Assembly (NCBI GenBank): GCA_018806915.1
Contig: JAGKQI010000037.1
Span: 1 to 64,000 of the forward strand
Direction: 5' to 3'
DNA: 64,000 nt
Origin: Phytophthora colocasiae
Taxonomy: Eukaryota; Oomycota; Peronosporomycetes; Peronosporales; Peronosporaceae
Under the pieces are notes generated by a model, which saw only the letters and a list, made by a program, of their open reading frames with translations, did not search any database and was not told the origin of the DNA. Below, one piece after another: positions 50,499 to 62,600 of the stretch (positions are counted from its first letter, which is position 1; each line of letters starts with the position of its first letter). The translations under genes were made by a program, and so were the position numbers.

Positions 50499-50850
50499 GT
50501 CGTGCGAACTTCGATCACCTGCAGCAAGGCTCGGGGCTTCTCCCCGAGTTCGGATTCGGAACCCCTTCCAGGGCCGTTCTACATTCTTCCATCTCCATTC
50601 GTAATTCTCATAATCTCCACTCGTAATCCGTAATCTCCATTCCCACAGTCATTCCATCGTACTCTATCATTTTAGGAATGTGATCCCCTTTCATCTCCAT
50701 CTCGACATCCCGGATCACCATCTTCCAACATCAAATTCCCTACGCACATGCATATACACAAATATAAAACTCTCGCTCTGATCTGGATTCTCCTCCACAT
50801 CAGCTTCTTCGATCCCGGCGAGGTAACCCTGTCACCTCGCCTGGCTTCCC
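50499..50850. other. Gap between convergent ORFs of Gypsy 1
   Basis: 352 bases, pyrimidine-rich, with repeated CTCCATTCGTAATTC-like pieces near 50587-50640; no ORF. Confidence 0.6.
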
Positions 50851-53800
50851 TTACACTTTTTCATGCGACTGCATCACGCCGAACCGGTTCCGATTAGCGT
50901 GGTCACGTAGGAACGCGCTCAATATGGCCCCACAGTTAAGATCAGCTTCGTCGACCCACGTTGGCTCATCATAACCGACCCAGTGCACCAGGAATTCACG
51001 ATAGATCCGGCCGTAGCGAGTTCGTTTCCCGCTTAGCATGTCCGAGATACGTTCGACCTCGTACTCGTCGGCATCCAGATCTGGAACCCAACTGTCCTCC
51101 GGAAGGAGGATCTCATCGAAATCGAGCCGATCTGCTTCATCTACCGTCAACTCGATCCGCGGTCGATCTGGGAAATTCCGTAACAGCTTTAGCTTAGAAA
51201 CATGAACCACCGGAAAGATATGGTAATCAGAGCCCGCGATCTCCAGCTTGATCGTGAATTCATTGAGCTTCTCTGCAACACGGAACGGGCCGTGCCAAAG
51301 GTGGGCGAGTTTACGGGCATACCCTTCCTTCACACGATCTAGGTATAGCCAAACTCGTGATCCAGCTTGGATCTGATGCGGATCGACATCCTCATTGTGC
51401 CGATCAGCTCGGTCCGCGATCGCCTCTCGCAGCTTAGCGTTGACCTGTTCTCTCGACTGCTGGTAGTATCTCTGAACGCGATATCTCCACCGTCTTGGAT
51501 CGCGATCGTGGCGTCTGGTCGACCCGATCGGGATCGTTGCTTCCAACGTCGATCTTGGATCCCCATCCGTGTACCAAATAGTGAGGGTATCTCCCCGGAC
51601 CCGATCGTGAGCCGTGTTAATGGCGAAAGTCAATCTCTCCGCGTATTCATCCCAGTCCTTTTGATCGAGATCTTGAACATACATCTTGATTGCCCTAGTG
51701 GCCGTTTGCACCATCCGTTCCGCAGTCCCATTGGCCTGTGGTCGGTAGGCCATCGTCGTCCGTTGTCGCTGCCCCAGGATCCTATTGAACGATCTGAAGA
51801 AGTCGGACATGAAGCCCGGTTCTCGATCGTGCCTGATCATCTCGCTAGCGCCAAATCTGCGGAACACGCATTCTTCATAAGATTCCGCGACGGTCTGGGC
51901 CGATCGGGAGGAACTAGCCTTTGCGATCACATATCCCGTGAACAGATCTACCCAGATCAGCAGTTCAGTATTGCCTTTGTTGGATCTGGGCAGAGAGGGT
52001 ATGTGATCCATCGCTATGATCTGGAATGGGTATGTCGCTTGCAGATTCCCAGGTGACTCGCCCCGGATCGTGGGTCTCCCCTTTCCGGTCTCACAGTCTA
52101 CACACTCGCCTACGTATCGCTGCACACTCCGATATAATCCCTCCAGTGGAAATGATCTCGGATCCGCTGATAAGTGCGTCCGATCCCTTGATGTCCCCCT
52201 TCCAGAGTCGTATGGCAGTGGTGGAGGACATCCTGCTGTAGCGTTTCTGGAACTACGAGTCTCATCAGGCGGTCGCGATCACCACTTGATCTCGGCCCTG
52301 GTGGGCAGTAAAACAGCAGATCTTGTTCATCTACCTCGTACTCGGAGGCGATCTTGGCGTAGGATCCAGATTCGGCTCGAGTAAGATCCGCGATCTGCCC
52401 AGCCAGGTACTTCTTTAGTCCGGCGATCCAGACCTCCTCGTCCTGGGCTCGCCTGATCCGATCCACTCGCATCTCCCGGATCAGTTCCTCTCGCAGGACG
52501 GCGGCATCGGGTCGCGCTCGGGCCGCACCCGTGGCTACGGCCGACACTTGCACCGCTCGATCTTCAACTCGAGGGATCAACACCTCATCAAGCCGATTTA
52601 GGGTGACCAGATCGCACCGATGTGCTTCATCGTGGACCTCGATCCCGCTTCCTCGCTGCAGCGCGGCACTCGCCAAGCTGTCTGCGCTCCCATTCCAGTC
52701 TCTCTTCACATGGACTAGCTCATGATCTCCCCAATTCCGCAAGTGATCTAGCACCTTCTGTTTCAGTAACGTCAATCCTGGCGCCTTGCAGTCGATCTCG
52801 CCCCGGACTTGTCGAATCACTAGGTTCGAATCGCCACAAATGACCAAACGGCGGCGTTCTAACTGTGCGATCATGCCAAGACCTAGCAAGAGCCCACGGT
52901 ATTCCGCTTCATTGACAGTAAGACTCTCCGCATAGTCTGATCTAGCTTTGATCACTTTCCACTCCGGCAAACTCCACACGATCGCGCTGAAAGCGCCTCC
53001 TCCTCGTTCCACGCGTGCTGAACCGTCGAAACTTACTACCCATAGCTCCTCACCTGGATCTACGGTGGGAATCGGCATCTGGATCTTACGTCTTGGTTCC
53101 TTCTGTGGCGCAATCGCGATCAGGGCTTCGTCGATCTCCGATCTAGGCGTTATATTAGCTGCGATCGCCCCCAGTATCTCATCCTCTCCCTTCGTACACT
53201 TCGTGATCTCGAGTGTCCATGGGGACAGGAGAGCAGACCATTGTCCCAGACGCCCTTGGAGGCCGGCAGACTTGAACAGCCAGGCAAGCGTGGAGTGTCT
53301 GGTTAGGACCTTGATCCGACGTCCCACCAACAGGGTGTAGTGTAGATCCAAGATCCGAAGTAGAGCCAACACCTCCTTTTCGGCAACATTATAGTTTAAC
53401 TCGTTCGTCTTCAAGGTTCGGCTGGCAAACGCGACCGGGTGGTAGATCTGGTCGTGTTCCTGCATCAGTGCGGCGGAAATCGCCCAGTCACTGGCATACA
53501 CGATCACCACGGGTAACTTCGTCATGTCGAAGTGGCGAAGGATCGGGGTCGACGCGATCTTGGTTTTCAGGGCTGTAAACGCCCTGTGTGCCCTACCCCA
53601 CCTTTCGTCGCCAGCTCTTTTGGCCAGATTGGCTTCGACCTTGCTTGAACAGGGGGGGGCGTCGCCCCCAAGTTAGGATCCGGCGTACTATTCCCCTTTT
53701 GAGTCAAGGTGTCGGGTGATCCATCCTGATTCGACTTAAGCGCAACGGGATCTCGATTGATCGGGTCCGTACTATCCATGATCTTTCGAAGATCTGGTCG

Positions 53801-54013
53801 CTTCTTCAGTTCTGCGAACTCCACTTCACGTAGTTCATATAGGACTGATGCATAGATCGCATAATCCTCGATGAACCGACTATAGTAATTCAAACTTCCC
53901 AGGAACGATTGCATGGATCGGAGCGACCCAGGGAATGGCAGATCCGTCAGAGACTTCAGGTCTTTCGGGTTTGCCTCCAATCCGTCGATCGACATGTCGC
54001 GAAGTCGGTGCAA
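50851..54013 (-). pseudogene. Gypsy 1 pol: RT end, RNase H, second RNase H, integrase, chromodomain
   Basis: Minus strand. 54013-53567: RT end (LPFPGSLRSMQSFLGSLNYYSRFIEDYAIY). 53525-52110: first RNase H (VVIVYASDWAISAALM), then a second one with WVVSFDGSARVERGGGAF, TVNEAEYRGLLLGL, VICGDSNLVIRQV and VKRDWNGSADSLA (the D-E-D-D set), and the integrase zinc region. 52125-50851: integrase core (IIAMDHIPSL, IRHDREPGFMSD, YRPQANGTAERM) and a C-terminal chromodomain (EYEVERISDML, EFLVHWVGYDEPTWV). Frameshifts near 53567 and 52125, plus the missing RT front, make it inactive. Confidence 0.88.
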
Positions 54014-54053
54014 CTTTTACCGCGGTGCAGGGGCGTACAGTGAACCTGGAAGT

Positions 54054-55796
54054 GTGACAACCGGTAGTGATACCAGAGTCGCACAGCAAGGTGGGCGTGT
54101 GTTACCTTGTGCTGTCCTCGTAGGTTCGTTGTCTTGGTAATGAGACCCTCGCCGGGGTCGTGAGAGTGTTGATGAGAGTGAGGGTTCCTTGCGTAGACCG
54201 TCGGATGTCCTTCTGGTCCTCACAGGAGCGCTTGAGAGTCGAACGTTTTCCGGTGAACACTTGTGTACGCCGGAGATTTCTGGAGTCAAAAGAGAAATTA
54301 ATACAATGGGAAGTCCAGTAATTAGACTTCCGAGATAACCGCAATATAGAGTTCCGATATACAAATATGTAGCTGCTCTTATTCTTTCCTGGCCCTTGAG
54401 CAGTGGGCTAGTTCTCCAGGTCAACTAGGGAAATGTTCACCAGACACCTGGTCTGTCTGGTATTCCCGTAACTTTCGCGCACCACCCTCTAATATATAGA
54501 GGGAAAAATAAACCAATACACTATCAGTTATATAACAGTCTACCGAGCGTCTTGAGAGCGACTGTCTAGCTCCCAAAACCTGTCCAAACGTACAATATGA
54601 AATGGGCTACCGTTAGAGACAAGACAAACGACCCAACTAGGAAATGGAATAGGTGGGTCCTCTCAGGTCTCTACGTTACGCTGATCTCCACCTAAAGGGG
54701 CTTGATAGGTGAGAGATCACACGACTCAAAGCTTTGTCGTGGCCTTACACCTCCGAAGAACCGACGAATCGACCTTGGGGTTGTAACGCAAATTTAACTC
54801 GGGGGTACCGATCAAATTGAACTCTGGTTATCTATCTCGTATCTCTCTGTCTTCTATCTTCCATATTCTCATATACACTTGGTCTCAGTATAACTCAGGA
54901 ATCTTCACTTGGGCTCACTATGGTAGTCGATGCTGCAGATCTTGTCGAGTCGACACTTAATGATGTCATTACAGGGATGAGCGGGTTGCGTTTCACTTGA
55001 TTGCGTGAGGTCGTGTTGGGTACACTTGGTTTCAGTATGGGGTGGACTTCAGAGTGTCAGAGTCTGGTATCCTGTTCATCAGGGTCTGGAATCATGTGCG
55101 TCGGAGACATGTTCATCGGAACCATGTACTCCGGAATCATGTACATCAGAGTCATAAATACCAGAGTCGTGACACTTGGGTCTGTTCATCGGAGTCTTGT
55201 ACGTCGGAGTCTGTTCATTGGAAACTGGTAAATGTCTGGAATATTGCTTGTATAAGCCGGACACATCAGACTTGTTTACCAGAATCATGTTCATCAGACT
55301 CATGTACATCGGACTCATGTACGTCAGACTCATGTACGTCAGACTTCATGTACGTCAGACTTCATGGTGTGATATCAGAGTTTCCATGCGTGATACCAGA
55401 AATCCATGAGTGTTTATCGGGTGCGGAGCACGTATGCTGCAACGCACGAAGTCCAGTTGGGATATGCGCGGGGTGCGCTACGTCCGGTGCGCGATACTTG
55501 GTATCTTGTGGGTATAACTGTATTCCTTGAACCATCATCGTCACACAGGACGGCAACGGGATGAGGTCTCTCAGAGATACATTCTTCTGAGAGACTTTCT
55601 GCCAACCTTTAGGCACTCATCGTCGGGGAAAGTCCGGTGATCAGACTGAGTGTTGTTGTCTCTCGGAGTTCGTGCACTTTTCCGAGGAACACTTCTGATC
55701 TCTTGGGCCCCTTTGCAGTACAGGTGAAGGTTAATATATATAGCAGTTTTCTTCCACAGATTCATCATTGTCGCACGGGACATAACCTCGTCCCAC
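54054..55796 (-). repeat. Probable 3' LTR of Gypsy 2
   Basis: Candidate limits TGTGACAACC (54054) to GTCCCACA (55796), followed by TCTCCCTTTCTCCCAC, which on the minus strand is a purine tract. No ORF. A shorter LTR starting at TGTAACGC (54782) is possible. It holds CCTCTAATATATAGAGGG near 54483, a TATA-containing palindrome. Confidence 0.45.
55069..55366. repeat. Degenerate short repeats in the Gypsy 2 LTR
   Basis: About 15 scattered to tandem copies of ATGTACRTCRGACTC, best formed at 55288-55366. 55797-56144 after the LTR is leader sequence with no supported ORF. Confidence 0.75.
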
Positions 55797-56144
55797 ATCT
55801 CCCTTTCTCCCACAATCCATTATATGTCCAATCACATCACAGCGAAACGTCCATATCCACTCGAAAAATCGTAATTAGCAACGTGTCAACCGCCCCTCCT
55901 GGTCATAATTCGTCAGTGCGGAACTTTCTCCAAACTGAGCATCATGGCCAGGACAGTACGTCAGAGGTCCTGTGAACATAGTGTAGCTGTGACGCTCTCA
56001 AAACTTCCGGGGTTTCAAAGTCTCTGGTGTCCTGTCGCTCAATCTGATTCCATCAGACTCAGAAATAGCCAACTGTCGTATCCCACAAACGGGCACATCC
56101 CGATTTCCTTTCTGACGCACACTTCGGAAGAAGATCCTGCAGCC

Positions 56145-59100
56145 ATGAGTTCCCCATCGGCTTCTACTATTGGCGACGCCTCGGGCACTGGGCCCGCTTC
56201 GGCATCTGTAGCATCGCGAGGTGGTGGTGACAGTACTTCCGCATCACCTGGTGGCAGCTCAAGCGCCCCAGCCTCACAGTCAAGCGCGTCCGCCGCTCCG
56301 AAGCAGGGCGTTGATGCTGCTGACAGCGATGATCACGTGAGCGGACCTGGTACGTCGGCGGCTTCCGCTACTGCGGGTTCGACTCTTGGCGTCTTGTCTT
56401 CGCTTCACAGAGGCCCCCACATTCTCTCCACCGCCGAGGTGGACGATCTGTTTGGACCTGGGCAACAACCGTTGGACGAAGAGAAGTCCGACGTCCCTTC
56501 CTACTGGGTGGATCCTGAGCCACAACCTGAGGGGCAACCATTCTTGGTTGGTGTTCCGGCGCTCGCCGAGGACTTCCGTGTGGGCAACCACATCGCGAAT
56601 ATCTATGGTGGGCCTGGTGTATTAGTTGGCCTTAAAGGCTTCACACCGGCAGACATCTCGGAGCTCGAGCGTGTCATCCCCGACTTCACTGAAAGTCAGA
56701 TGCTTGTTCCCCACGTGGACAGCCGTAACCGCATGGGTCTTGAGGCGCACATGGGATCCGTTGACGTCCTCCGGGAATTGGCGGCAATCCTCCTGCACCT
56801 CCCTCATCAGCGCCTCGCCGAGCGGGTGTACAAGACATCGGGTTACCTGAAGCAGATGGCTGGCGCTCACCGTCGGCTTCGACTCCAAGTAGAGTCTCAG
56901 GGCGGTGCATCTCTGGTGGACACGGCCGCTATCCAGAACGAGTCCGAAGACCTCAAGCGTCAGTGGGTCTTCAACTGCCAGTATTGGCGCCATGAAGTAC
57001 TGGACGCCCGGCGTACTGCTGGCGAGACCGAAGATCGTGTGGACGCGGAGTCCAAGAACCTCGCGTCGCACTATCAGGACCAGATCGATGCCCTGGAAGC
57101 TGAGAAGTCGGCCTTGGAGGAACGCCTGGAGGACTCTCAAGCGGAGGTCCGGTTGCTGAAGGCTCGCCCCACGACCACAGCCACAGACTCCTGGGGTTTT
57201 CTGGAATACCTGTTTGAACACGGGGAGTTGAACGGCAGTTGGGTGCGTCTTCGGGAGCTTCTGGTGAACTTCCAAGAGGGCAAGGCGCCGCCAGGAGACT
57301 GGGACACCATCATCAACGTGACTGCAATGGATCAGCGCAAGACGGAAATCCCTGACTTCTCCAAGCGTCTGGCTAAACATCGGTCCGATCAAGCAGTAGC
57401 GACCAAGAAATCGACCAAAGTGCTGGATCTGACGGGTGCTGGCAGTGGTGTGAAGGTCTCCGGTGAACATGCGGGTGGCCCCGAGAAATCAGGCACTCGC
57501 CCGGTGAACAAGTCTGGGTCGCCCACCAGGTCGCCCAAATCTTCCGGATCTCCACCACTCAAGCCCAACCGGCCGTCTGGGAAACATCGGGTTCGTGTTC
57601 CTCAGGATCGCCCCAAGAATTACACGCCTGGTATCGATTCAGTGCGTCCGGCGAACGCCAAGTCTCCGGTGTCCAAGGACGCGGTTCACACCACATTACC
57701 GGCTGGAGTCGTCTGGGAAGAAGTTCGTCCGGACTTGCGCTTGGCTCTGCTCGCCGGCATTTCTTACGAGACAGCGATGAAGTGGCTGCGCACGGACAAG
57801 CCCGCCCACAGCCTGTTCACGGGGCGCCCCTTGGTAAAAATGCTAGTGAGCATGATGTACTGGCGCAAGCTGAATCAGACCCCGTGGACCTCGTATGTCC
57901 CAGAGACGTATTACAAGATGGCTGAGGAGGAACTGCGCCGGCTTCGGAAGAACGATGTGGAGCCACCGGTCTGGGAGGCACTGGATGCTCACGTCCCATA
58001 TCCTATCAGTGAGCCTGAGTCCACAGAGGATGACCCTCAGAAGGACCCGGACTTCAAGGAGTCTGGTGAACAAGAGTCTGCAACCAGCGACAGCGAGTCT
58101 GACGACGAAAAGTCGAGCGGCGACAGCGATGACTCTGACGACGATGAGTCTGATGATCATTCGCACGCCGGCAACAAGCGTCCACGGGACTACGAGTCCA
58201 GCGACTCGGATGACTCGGGTCCAATAATCCTTACCAAGAAGTCCAAGCGGGATAGTGTGCACGAAGCATCCCGATCCAAGTCAGGCAGTCAAAAGTCCGG
58301 TGGCACCTCCACGTCAAGTCCCAAGAGCAAGAAGTCCGGTGGTTCGCCCAAGTCAAGTTCCAAGGACAAGAAGTTTCAAGACTCCAAGTCAACTAAGAGT
58401 TCTTCGGGCAAGCGACCTTCTGGTAAACTCCGGAAGTCAAGTCTGGTGTCCAAGTCGTACAAGTCGCTGACGCCAAAGGAATTACTGACGATCGAGGCCC
58501 CGGACACACATTGTTCTTCGTGGCTGTACTACGGCATTCCGGTTCAGCCGACAAGTGACACCAAGACGTCCATCGGGCAGACCCCAGGGTTCCCATACTT
58601 CAAACCCCACAGACACAGTCTGGCACGCCTCAAGAAACGTTGGAACTCCAAGAAGTATCAAGCCCTGCTGGACGAAGTGCCAGCGCCCTGGGACGTCATG
58701 TACCAGAACCGTCGGACCGAGCTGTACTTTCACCGACGTGAAGACCTCTGTCCCTTGGTTCAGGCGGACATCGAAGAGCTCGCGTCTCTCATGCGTAAGC
58801 ACGCCCAAGCGCTGTGGGAACGCACTCACTGGGTGATCATGGATCCCGACGAGGACCTGCTGTCCGGTGAACAGCACAAGGAACGTGGGCTCCGACGTGC
58901 ATCCTTACTGCGCCAATATCGAGGGACAGTATCCAAGATTCTGAAGCACAAGGATTTCCCGGAGACGCTCATGTTCGAGCCTGGTATCTGGAAGGTCCCG
59001 GACAAATATTGCCCATGGATCTGGCAGGACCCACGTGCACGTGACATCGGAGGTCCCAATTGCCTGAGCTTGCGCAAGCAACTCGAAGCTATCGACTCAG

Positions 59101-59231
59101 CGGAACCGGCGCGCACGCAGTGGGCCACAGCGTCTTCCGACAAGGATTGGATGGAATTCGTGCCATCCGATCTCCGGAAACAAGCTCTGACGCCCGCTGA
59201 ACGCGCCGAAAATCCTGTCTCTCTGAAGTAA
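56145..59231 (+). CDS. Antisense ORF of Gypsy 2, intact
   Basis: 1028 codons from ATG 56145 (MSSPSASTIGDASGTG); the frame is open from 55944, but this start matches the MSDPPSS start of the Gypsy 1 counterpart. N-terminal Ser/Ala-rich, then a globular and coiled-coil part (DQIDALEAEKSALEERLEDS), a long acidic Ser-Asp stretch (SDDEKSSGDSDDSDDDESDD), a Lys/Ser-rich basic stretch, and a C-terminal domain with APWDVMYQNRRTELYF, PLVQADIEELASLMRKH and AQALWERTHWVIM. It resembles neither a CCHC gag nor a protease. It converges with pol with 382 bases between stops. Nucleic-acid or chromatin binding is only a guess. Confidence 0.8.
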   Translation: MSSPSASTIGDASGTGPASASVASRGGGDSTSASPGGSSSAPASQSSASAAPKQGVDAADSDDHVSGPGTSAASATAGSTLGVLSSLHRGPHILSTAEVDDLFGPGQQPLDEEKSDVPSYWVDPEPQPEGQPFLVGVPALAEDFRVGNHIANIYGGPGVLVGLKGFTPADISELERVIPDFTESQMLVPHVDSRNRMGLEAHMGSVDVLRELAAILLHLPHQRLAERVYKTSGYLKQMAGAHRRLRLQVESQGGASLVDTAAIQNESEDLKRQWVFNCQYWRHEVLDARRTAGETEDRVDAESKNLASHYQDQIDALEAEKSALEERLEDSQAEVRLLKARPTTTATDSWGFLEYLFEHGELNGSWVRLRELLVNFQEGKAPPGDWDTIINVTAMDQRKTEIPDFSKRLAKHRSDQAVATKKSTKVLDLTGAGSGVKVSGEHAGGPEKSGTRPVNKSGSPTRSPKSSGSPPLKPNRPSGKHRVRVPQDRPKNYTPGIDSVRPANAKSPVSKDAVHTTLPAGVVWEEVRPDLRLALLAGISYETAMKWLRTDKPAHSLFTGRPLVKMLVSMMYWRKLNQTPWTSYVPETYYKMAEEELRRLRKNDVEPPVWEALDAHVPYPISEPESTEDDPQKDPDFKESGEQESATSDSESDDEKSSGDSDDSDDDESDDHSHAGNKRPRDYESSDSDDSGPIILTKKSKRDSVHEASRSKSGSQKSGGTSTSSPKSKKSGGSPKSSSKDKKFQDSKSTKSSSGKRPSGKLRKSSLVSKSYKSLTPKELLTIEAPDTHCSSWLYYGIPVQPTSDTKTSIGQTPGFPYFKPHRHSLARLKKRWNSKKYQALLDEVPAPWDVMYQNRRTELYFHRREDLCPLVQADIEELASLMRKHAQALWERTHWVIMDPDEDLLSGEQHKERGLRRASLLRQYRGTVSKILKHKDFPETLMFEPGIWKVPDKYCPWIWQDPRARDIGGPNCLSLRKQLEAIDSAEPARTQWATASSDKDWMEFVPSDLRKQALTPAERAENPVSLK

Positions 59232-59613
59232 GTACGCCAGAGGTCTGGTGTACTCTTCGCGACATCTCCGGGGAACTACACTTCTTCTTCCAGAACAACT
59301 TAGTCGTCTGCATATCGTAGCGTAGTAACAATTCCAAATATAGTTCTCCGATGACCTTATCCTTTAACATCCTCATATGTCGTTCAGTAATCTTCTTCTC
59401 ACACCATCATAATCCACTTCGTAAAATTCCATCATACACACACAACCACAAAATCATCTCCATACAAATTCACATAACAATCACCATCTCTGGGAGTCAC
59501 GTATCCCCGAAATCACATTTCCGAAAAACATGTCTCTCAGACACCTCATCTCTTAAATACATCGTCTGGTGAACAGTGATGTTCACCAGAGTTTTCAGAA
59601 TAGGTTTTAGAGT
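59232..59613. other. Gap between convergent ORFs of Gypsy 2
   Basis: 382 bases, AT-rich, no ORF; ends in the two palindromes listed next. Confidence 0.6.
59565..59590. terminator. Hairpin between convergent ORFs
   Basis: TCTGGTGAACA, a GTGA loop, then TGTTCACCAGA: 11 perfect base pairs. A second perfect palindrome, AGAGTTTAAACTCT, at 59609-59622 covers the pol stop codon. A role in ending convergent transcripts is inferred. Confidence 0.45.
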
Positions 59614-62600
59614 TTAAACTCTGGGGTGATCGTCTCCCGCTTGCATTGCTTGGAAACGAGCTCGCGCTCGTGCGCTCTGATTGAATTCATACAACAAAGC
59701 GCCACAGTTCAGCTTTGACAAGGGTAGCCACTCTGTCTCGTCGTACCCCTTCCACTTGACCAGGTATTCGCGAAGTCTCTTGGAGGTCCTAGTACGCTTA
59801 CTCCACCGAGTGTCTAGTATCTTTTCCACTTCGTATTCATCATTCTCGGTGTCGGGCTCCCAACTGTCTTCTGGTAATAGTGCTGCATCAAAGTCATCAT
59901 CCTCAGAGATGTCGAGTTCCACAGTCGGTCTTCTGGGAAACAAGGCTCTCGGCTTCAGGCGACTTATGTGAACCCAAGGGTTCACCCGATACCCGGTATC
60001 CTCAACCTTCAGTTTCACACGAAAATCATCCAACATTTCTTCAATCCGGAAGGGACCATGCCACATGTGTGCGAGCTTCCGACTCAACCCCGTTTGTACC
60101 TTGGGGATGTATAGCCACACGGCATCACCGACGGCAAATCCGGACTTCAGACGTTCCGACAACTCCTTCCACTTTCGAGTCTGTTCTTCAGAACGCTCCC
60201 GCTTGGCCTTCTTCTGAAGTTCTTCAGCACAGGCTTGAGCGTAGCTGTAATCTCGTTGCATCTTCCGACGCCACTCATAAGCAGTGCGCTCTTGTACACC
60301 AGAAGGCTTTGGACCAAGCATCGCGGACACAGTCCCATGAGCATCCCATCCGTGCACCAGAAAGAAAGGTGTTTCCAGACGGGTCGCATCAAAGGAAGTG
60401 TTCAGTGCGAACATCAGACGCTCGGCGTGGTCGTCCCAGTCACTCTGATCAGCTTCGGCGATGTAAGCCTTGATGGCGCGCACGACCGTCTGAACAGACC
60501 GTTCTTGTTGGCCGTTCGCCTGGGGACGGTACGCCAGAGTCGCTCGCTGTCTGCTTCCCAGGAGGTCCCGGAAACACCTGAACACTTCACTCATGAACCG
60601 AGGGTCTTGATCATGGCGTATTAGGGAACTAGCCCCGAAGTTCCGGAAGACACGTTCCTCGTAGGCCTCAGCGACATCTTGAGCCGTAGTAATACTCATA
60701 GGCTTGCACATCACATAACCTGAGAACATGTCTTGGAACAATAACAGGAACGTGTTGCCTCTGGCGGACTTTGGCATGTGCGTCACGAAATCCATGGACA
60801 CCACTTCAAAAGGTCGACTGGGCTCGATATTACCGGGCGACGGTCCAGGATTCGGGGGACGCCCCTTGCCACTTGCGCAGTCCATACACCCCTTGACGAA
60901 CCTCTCCACATCAGCGTACATACCAATCCAGTAGAACTCGGAGCTCAGCTTCTCGAACGTACGTTTGATTCCCTGGTGAGCACCCTGGTAATCCCCATGA
61001 GCATAATGCAACATATCAGCATGCAAGTCTCTGGGGACCACAAGTCGGAGCTCATCAACCATGTCTCTCGGACGTTCCCTGGTAGCACGGCTGAGGCGGT
61101 ACAAAACGTCTCTGGAATCCAAGATAAAGTCATCGGCGATCCTGGCAAGCTTCCTTACTCGGGGTCGTGGTAGATCTCCCACGTCACCCTTAAGGAACTT
61201 GATGAGTTCTGCCAGATGAACATCTTGAGTCTGGTGAGCTTTGATCCTCCGCCAGCGTTCTTCCTGAAACTCCAGTGGGCCCATAGGTTCACGAGCCTCT
61301 ACGTCATCTGGTAGGTTTGCCTCTTCTTGATTGCGCGCACGAGTGATGGCAACAAGCACCTTGGCAGCATGAGGCAGGGGTGCAGACTCTGGCCCTGGGT
61401 CATCCATCTCCGGTGTACAATCATGTTCACTAGAGGTCTGGTGAACGTCATCCGAGGCTTCAGAAGACCTCCCTTCGGGAGGCTTCATCAACTTCTCTGG
61501 AATCTTGGACACCAGTTTCAGATGAGTCAGTTCGTCAGGGTCTTGGACCTGCCAGGACTTGCCAAGAACAAGAGTCTTGGACGTCAAATAGTCCGCTGCT
61601 TGATTGAACTCACGCTTCACGTGCACTAGCTTCAGAGACTGGAACTTGATCTTCAGAGACTCAAACTCGGCCAATCTCCGCTGCAGGTTCGGCTGATTAC
61701 AATTTATCAGTCCCTGAGCTTGCTGGATAGCGATACAGGAGTCTCCGACGACCACTAAGTCTCGGATGCCACGTTCCAAAGCTAACTTCAATCCATTGAT
61801 CAGACCACAGTACTCTGAGTCATTCACAGTGACATCTTTCAGAGCGAACCCTTGGGCTTCCAGGATATTCCACCCCGGGAGCTCCCAGAGCACACATCCG
61901 CAGCTTCCCAGGCGAGTGGATGTCTTGGCGGCACCATCAAAACTCAGAACACAACCTCGGTAATCAGCCTCTAGCATCTCCAAGCTAATGGGTGCTGGAG
62001 GTTTGACTCGCCCCTTGACGGGGATGAGGTTTTCAGAAACCTCATCGAGGTGTTCACGGGGTGTAATGCCCGCTCCAAGAATAGCCGGGAGACCATCTTC
62101 ATCTCGCTGGATCCTGCGAATCTCCAAGTTCCAGTTTGACAACTTCAATCCCCACTTCACGTTCCGACCATCAGCCGAACTGGATGACAGGAGCCATTTC
62201 AGCACCGAATGTCTGGTGTACACCGTGATCACGGGACTCGTGTTTACCAGAGCCCGAAAGTTCTCCAGAACCCTGAGGATCGCTATGACCTCTTTCTCTG
62301 CGATGTGATACCGGAGTTCTGCCTCATTCAACACACGTCCAGTGAACCGTACGGGGTGTATCACTCCATCGTACTCCTGTCCCAAGACGGCTGAAGCAGC
62401 CCACGGGTTCGCATGAGGTATAATAACAAAGGGTCTGGTGCGATCTGGGTGTCTGAGGAGCGGTGTCGAGACAATCTTGCGCTTCAGGATTTCAAAGGCT
62501 TCCTTCGCTCGAGCCAAATCTCGACCAGCACGAATCTGTTCATCAGACAACTCGTAGAGCACAGCAGCGATCACCGGTAAGTCTTCGATGAACTTGTTGT

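Larger units (their letters stand above)
46188..54013 (-). mobile_element. Gypsy element 1 (chromodomain, two RNase H), truncated
   Basis: Read on the minus strand: the end of RT, RNase H, a second RNase H, integrase and chromodomain (54013 down to 50851), then a long antisense ORF (47686-50498, plus strand), a pyrimidine/purine tract and a probable 3' LTR (about 46188-47582). The 5' half is missing beyond 54013, where sequence of the second Gypsy begins. GATC is strikingly common throughout. Boundaries are approximate. Confidence 0.75.

Noticed and set aside
51367..52056. 229-codon plus-strand ORF opposite Gypsy 1 integrase
   Set aside because: Shadow of a clear integrase core; unlike the 47686 ORF it has no counterpart at the same place in Gypsy 2.
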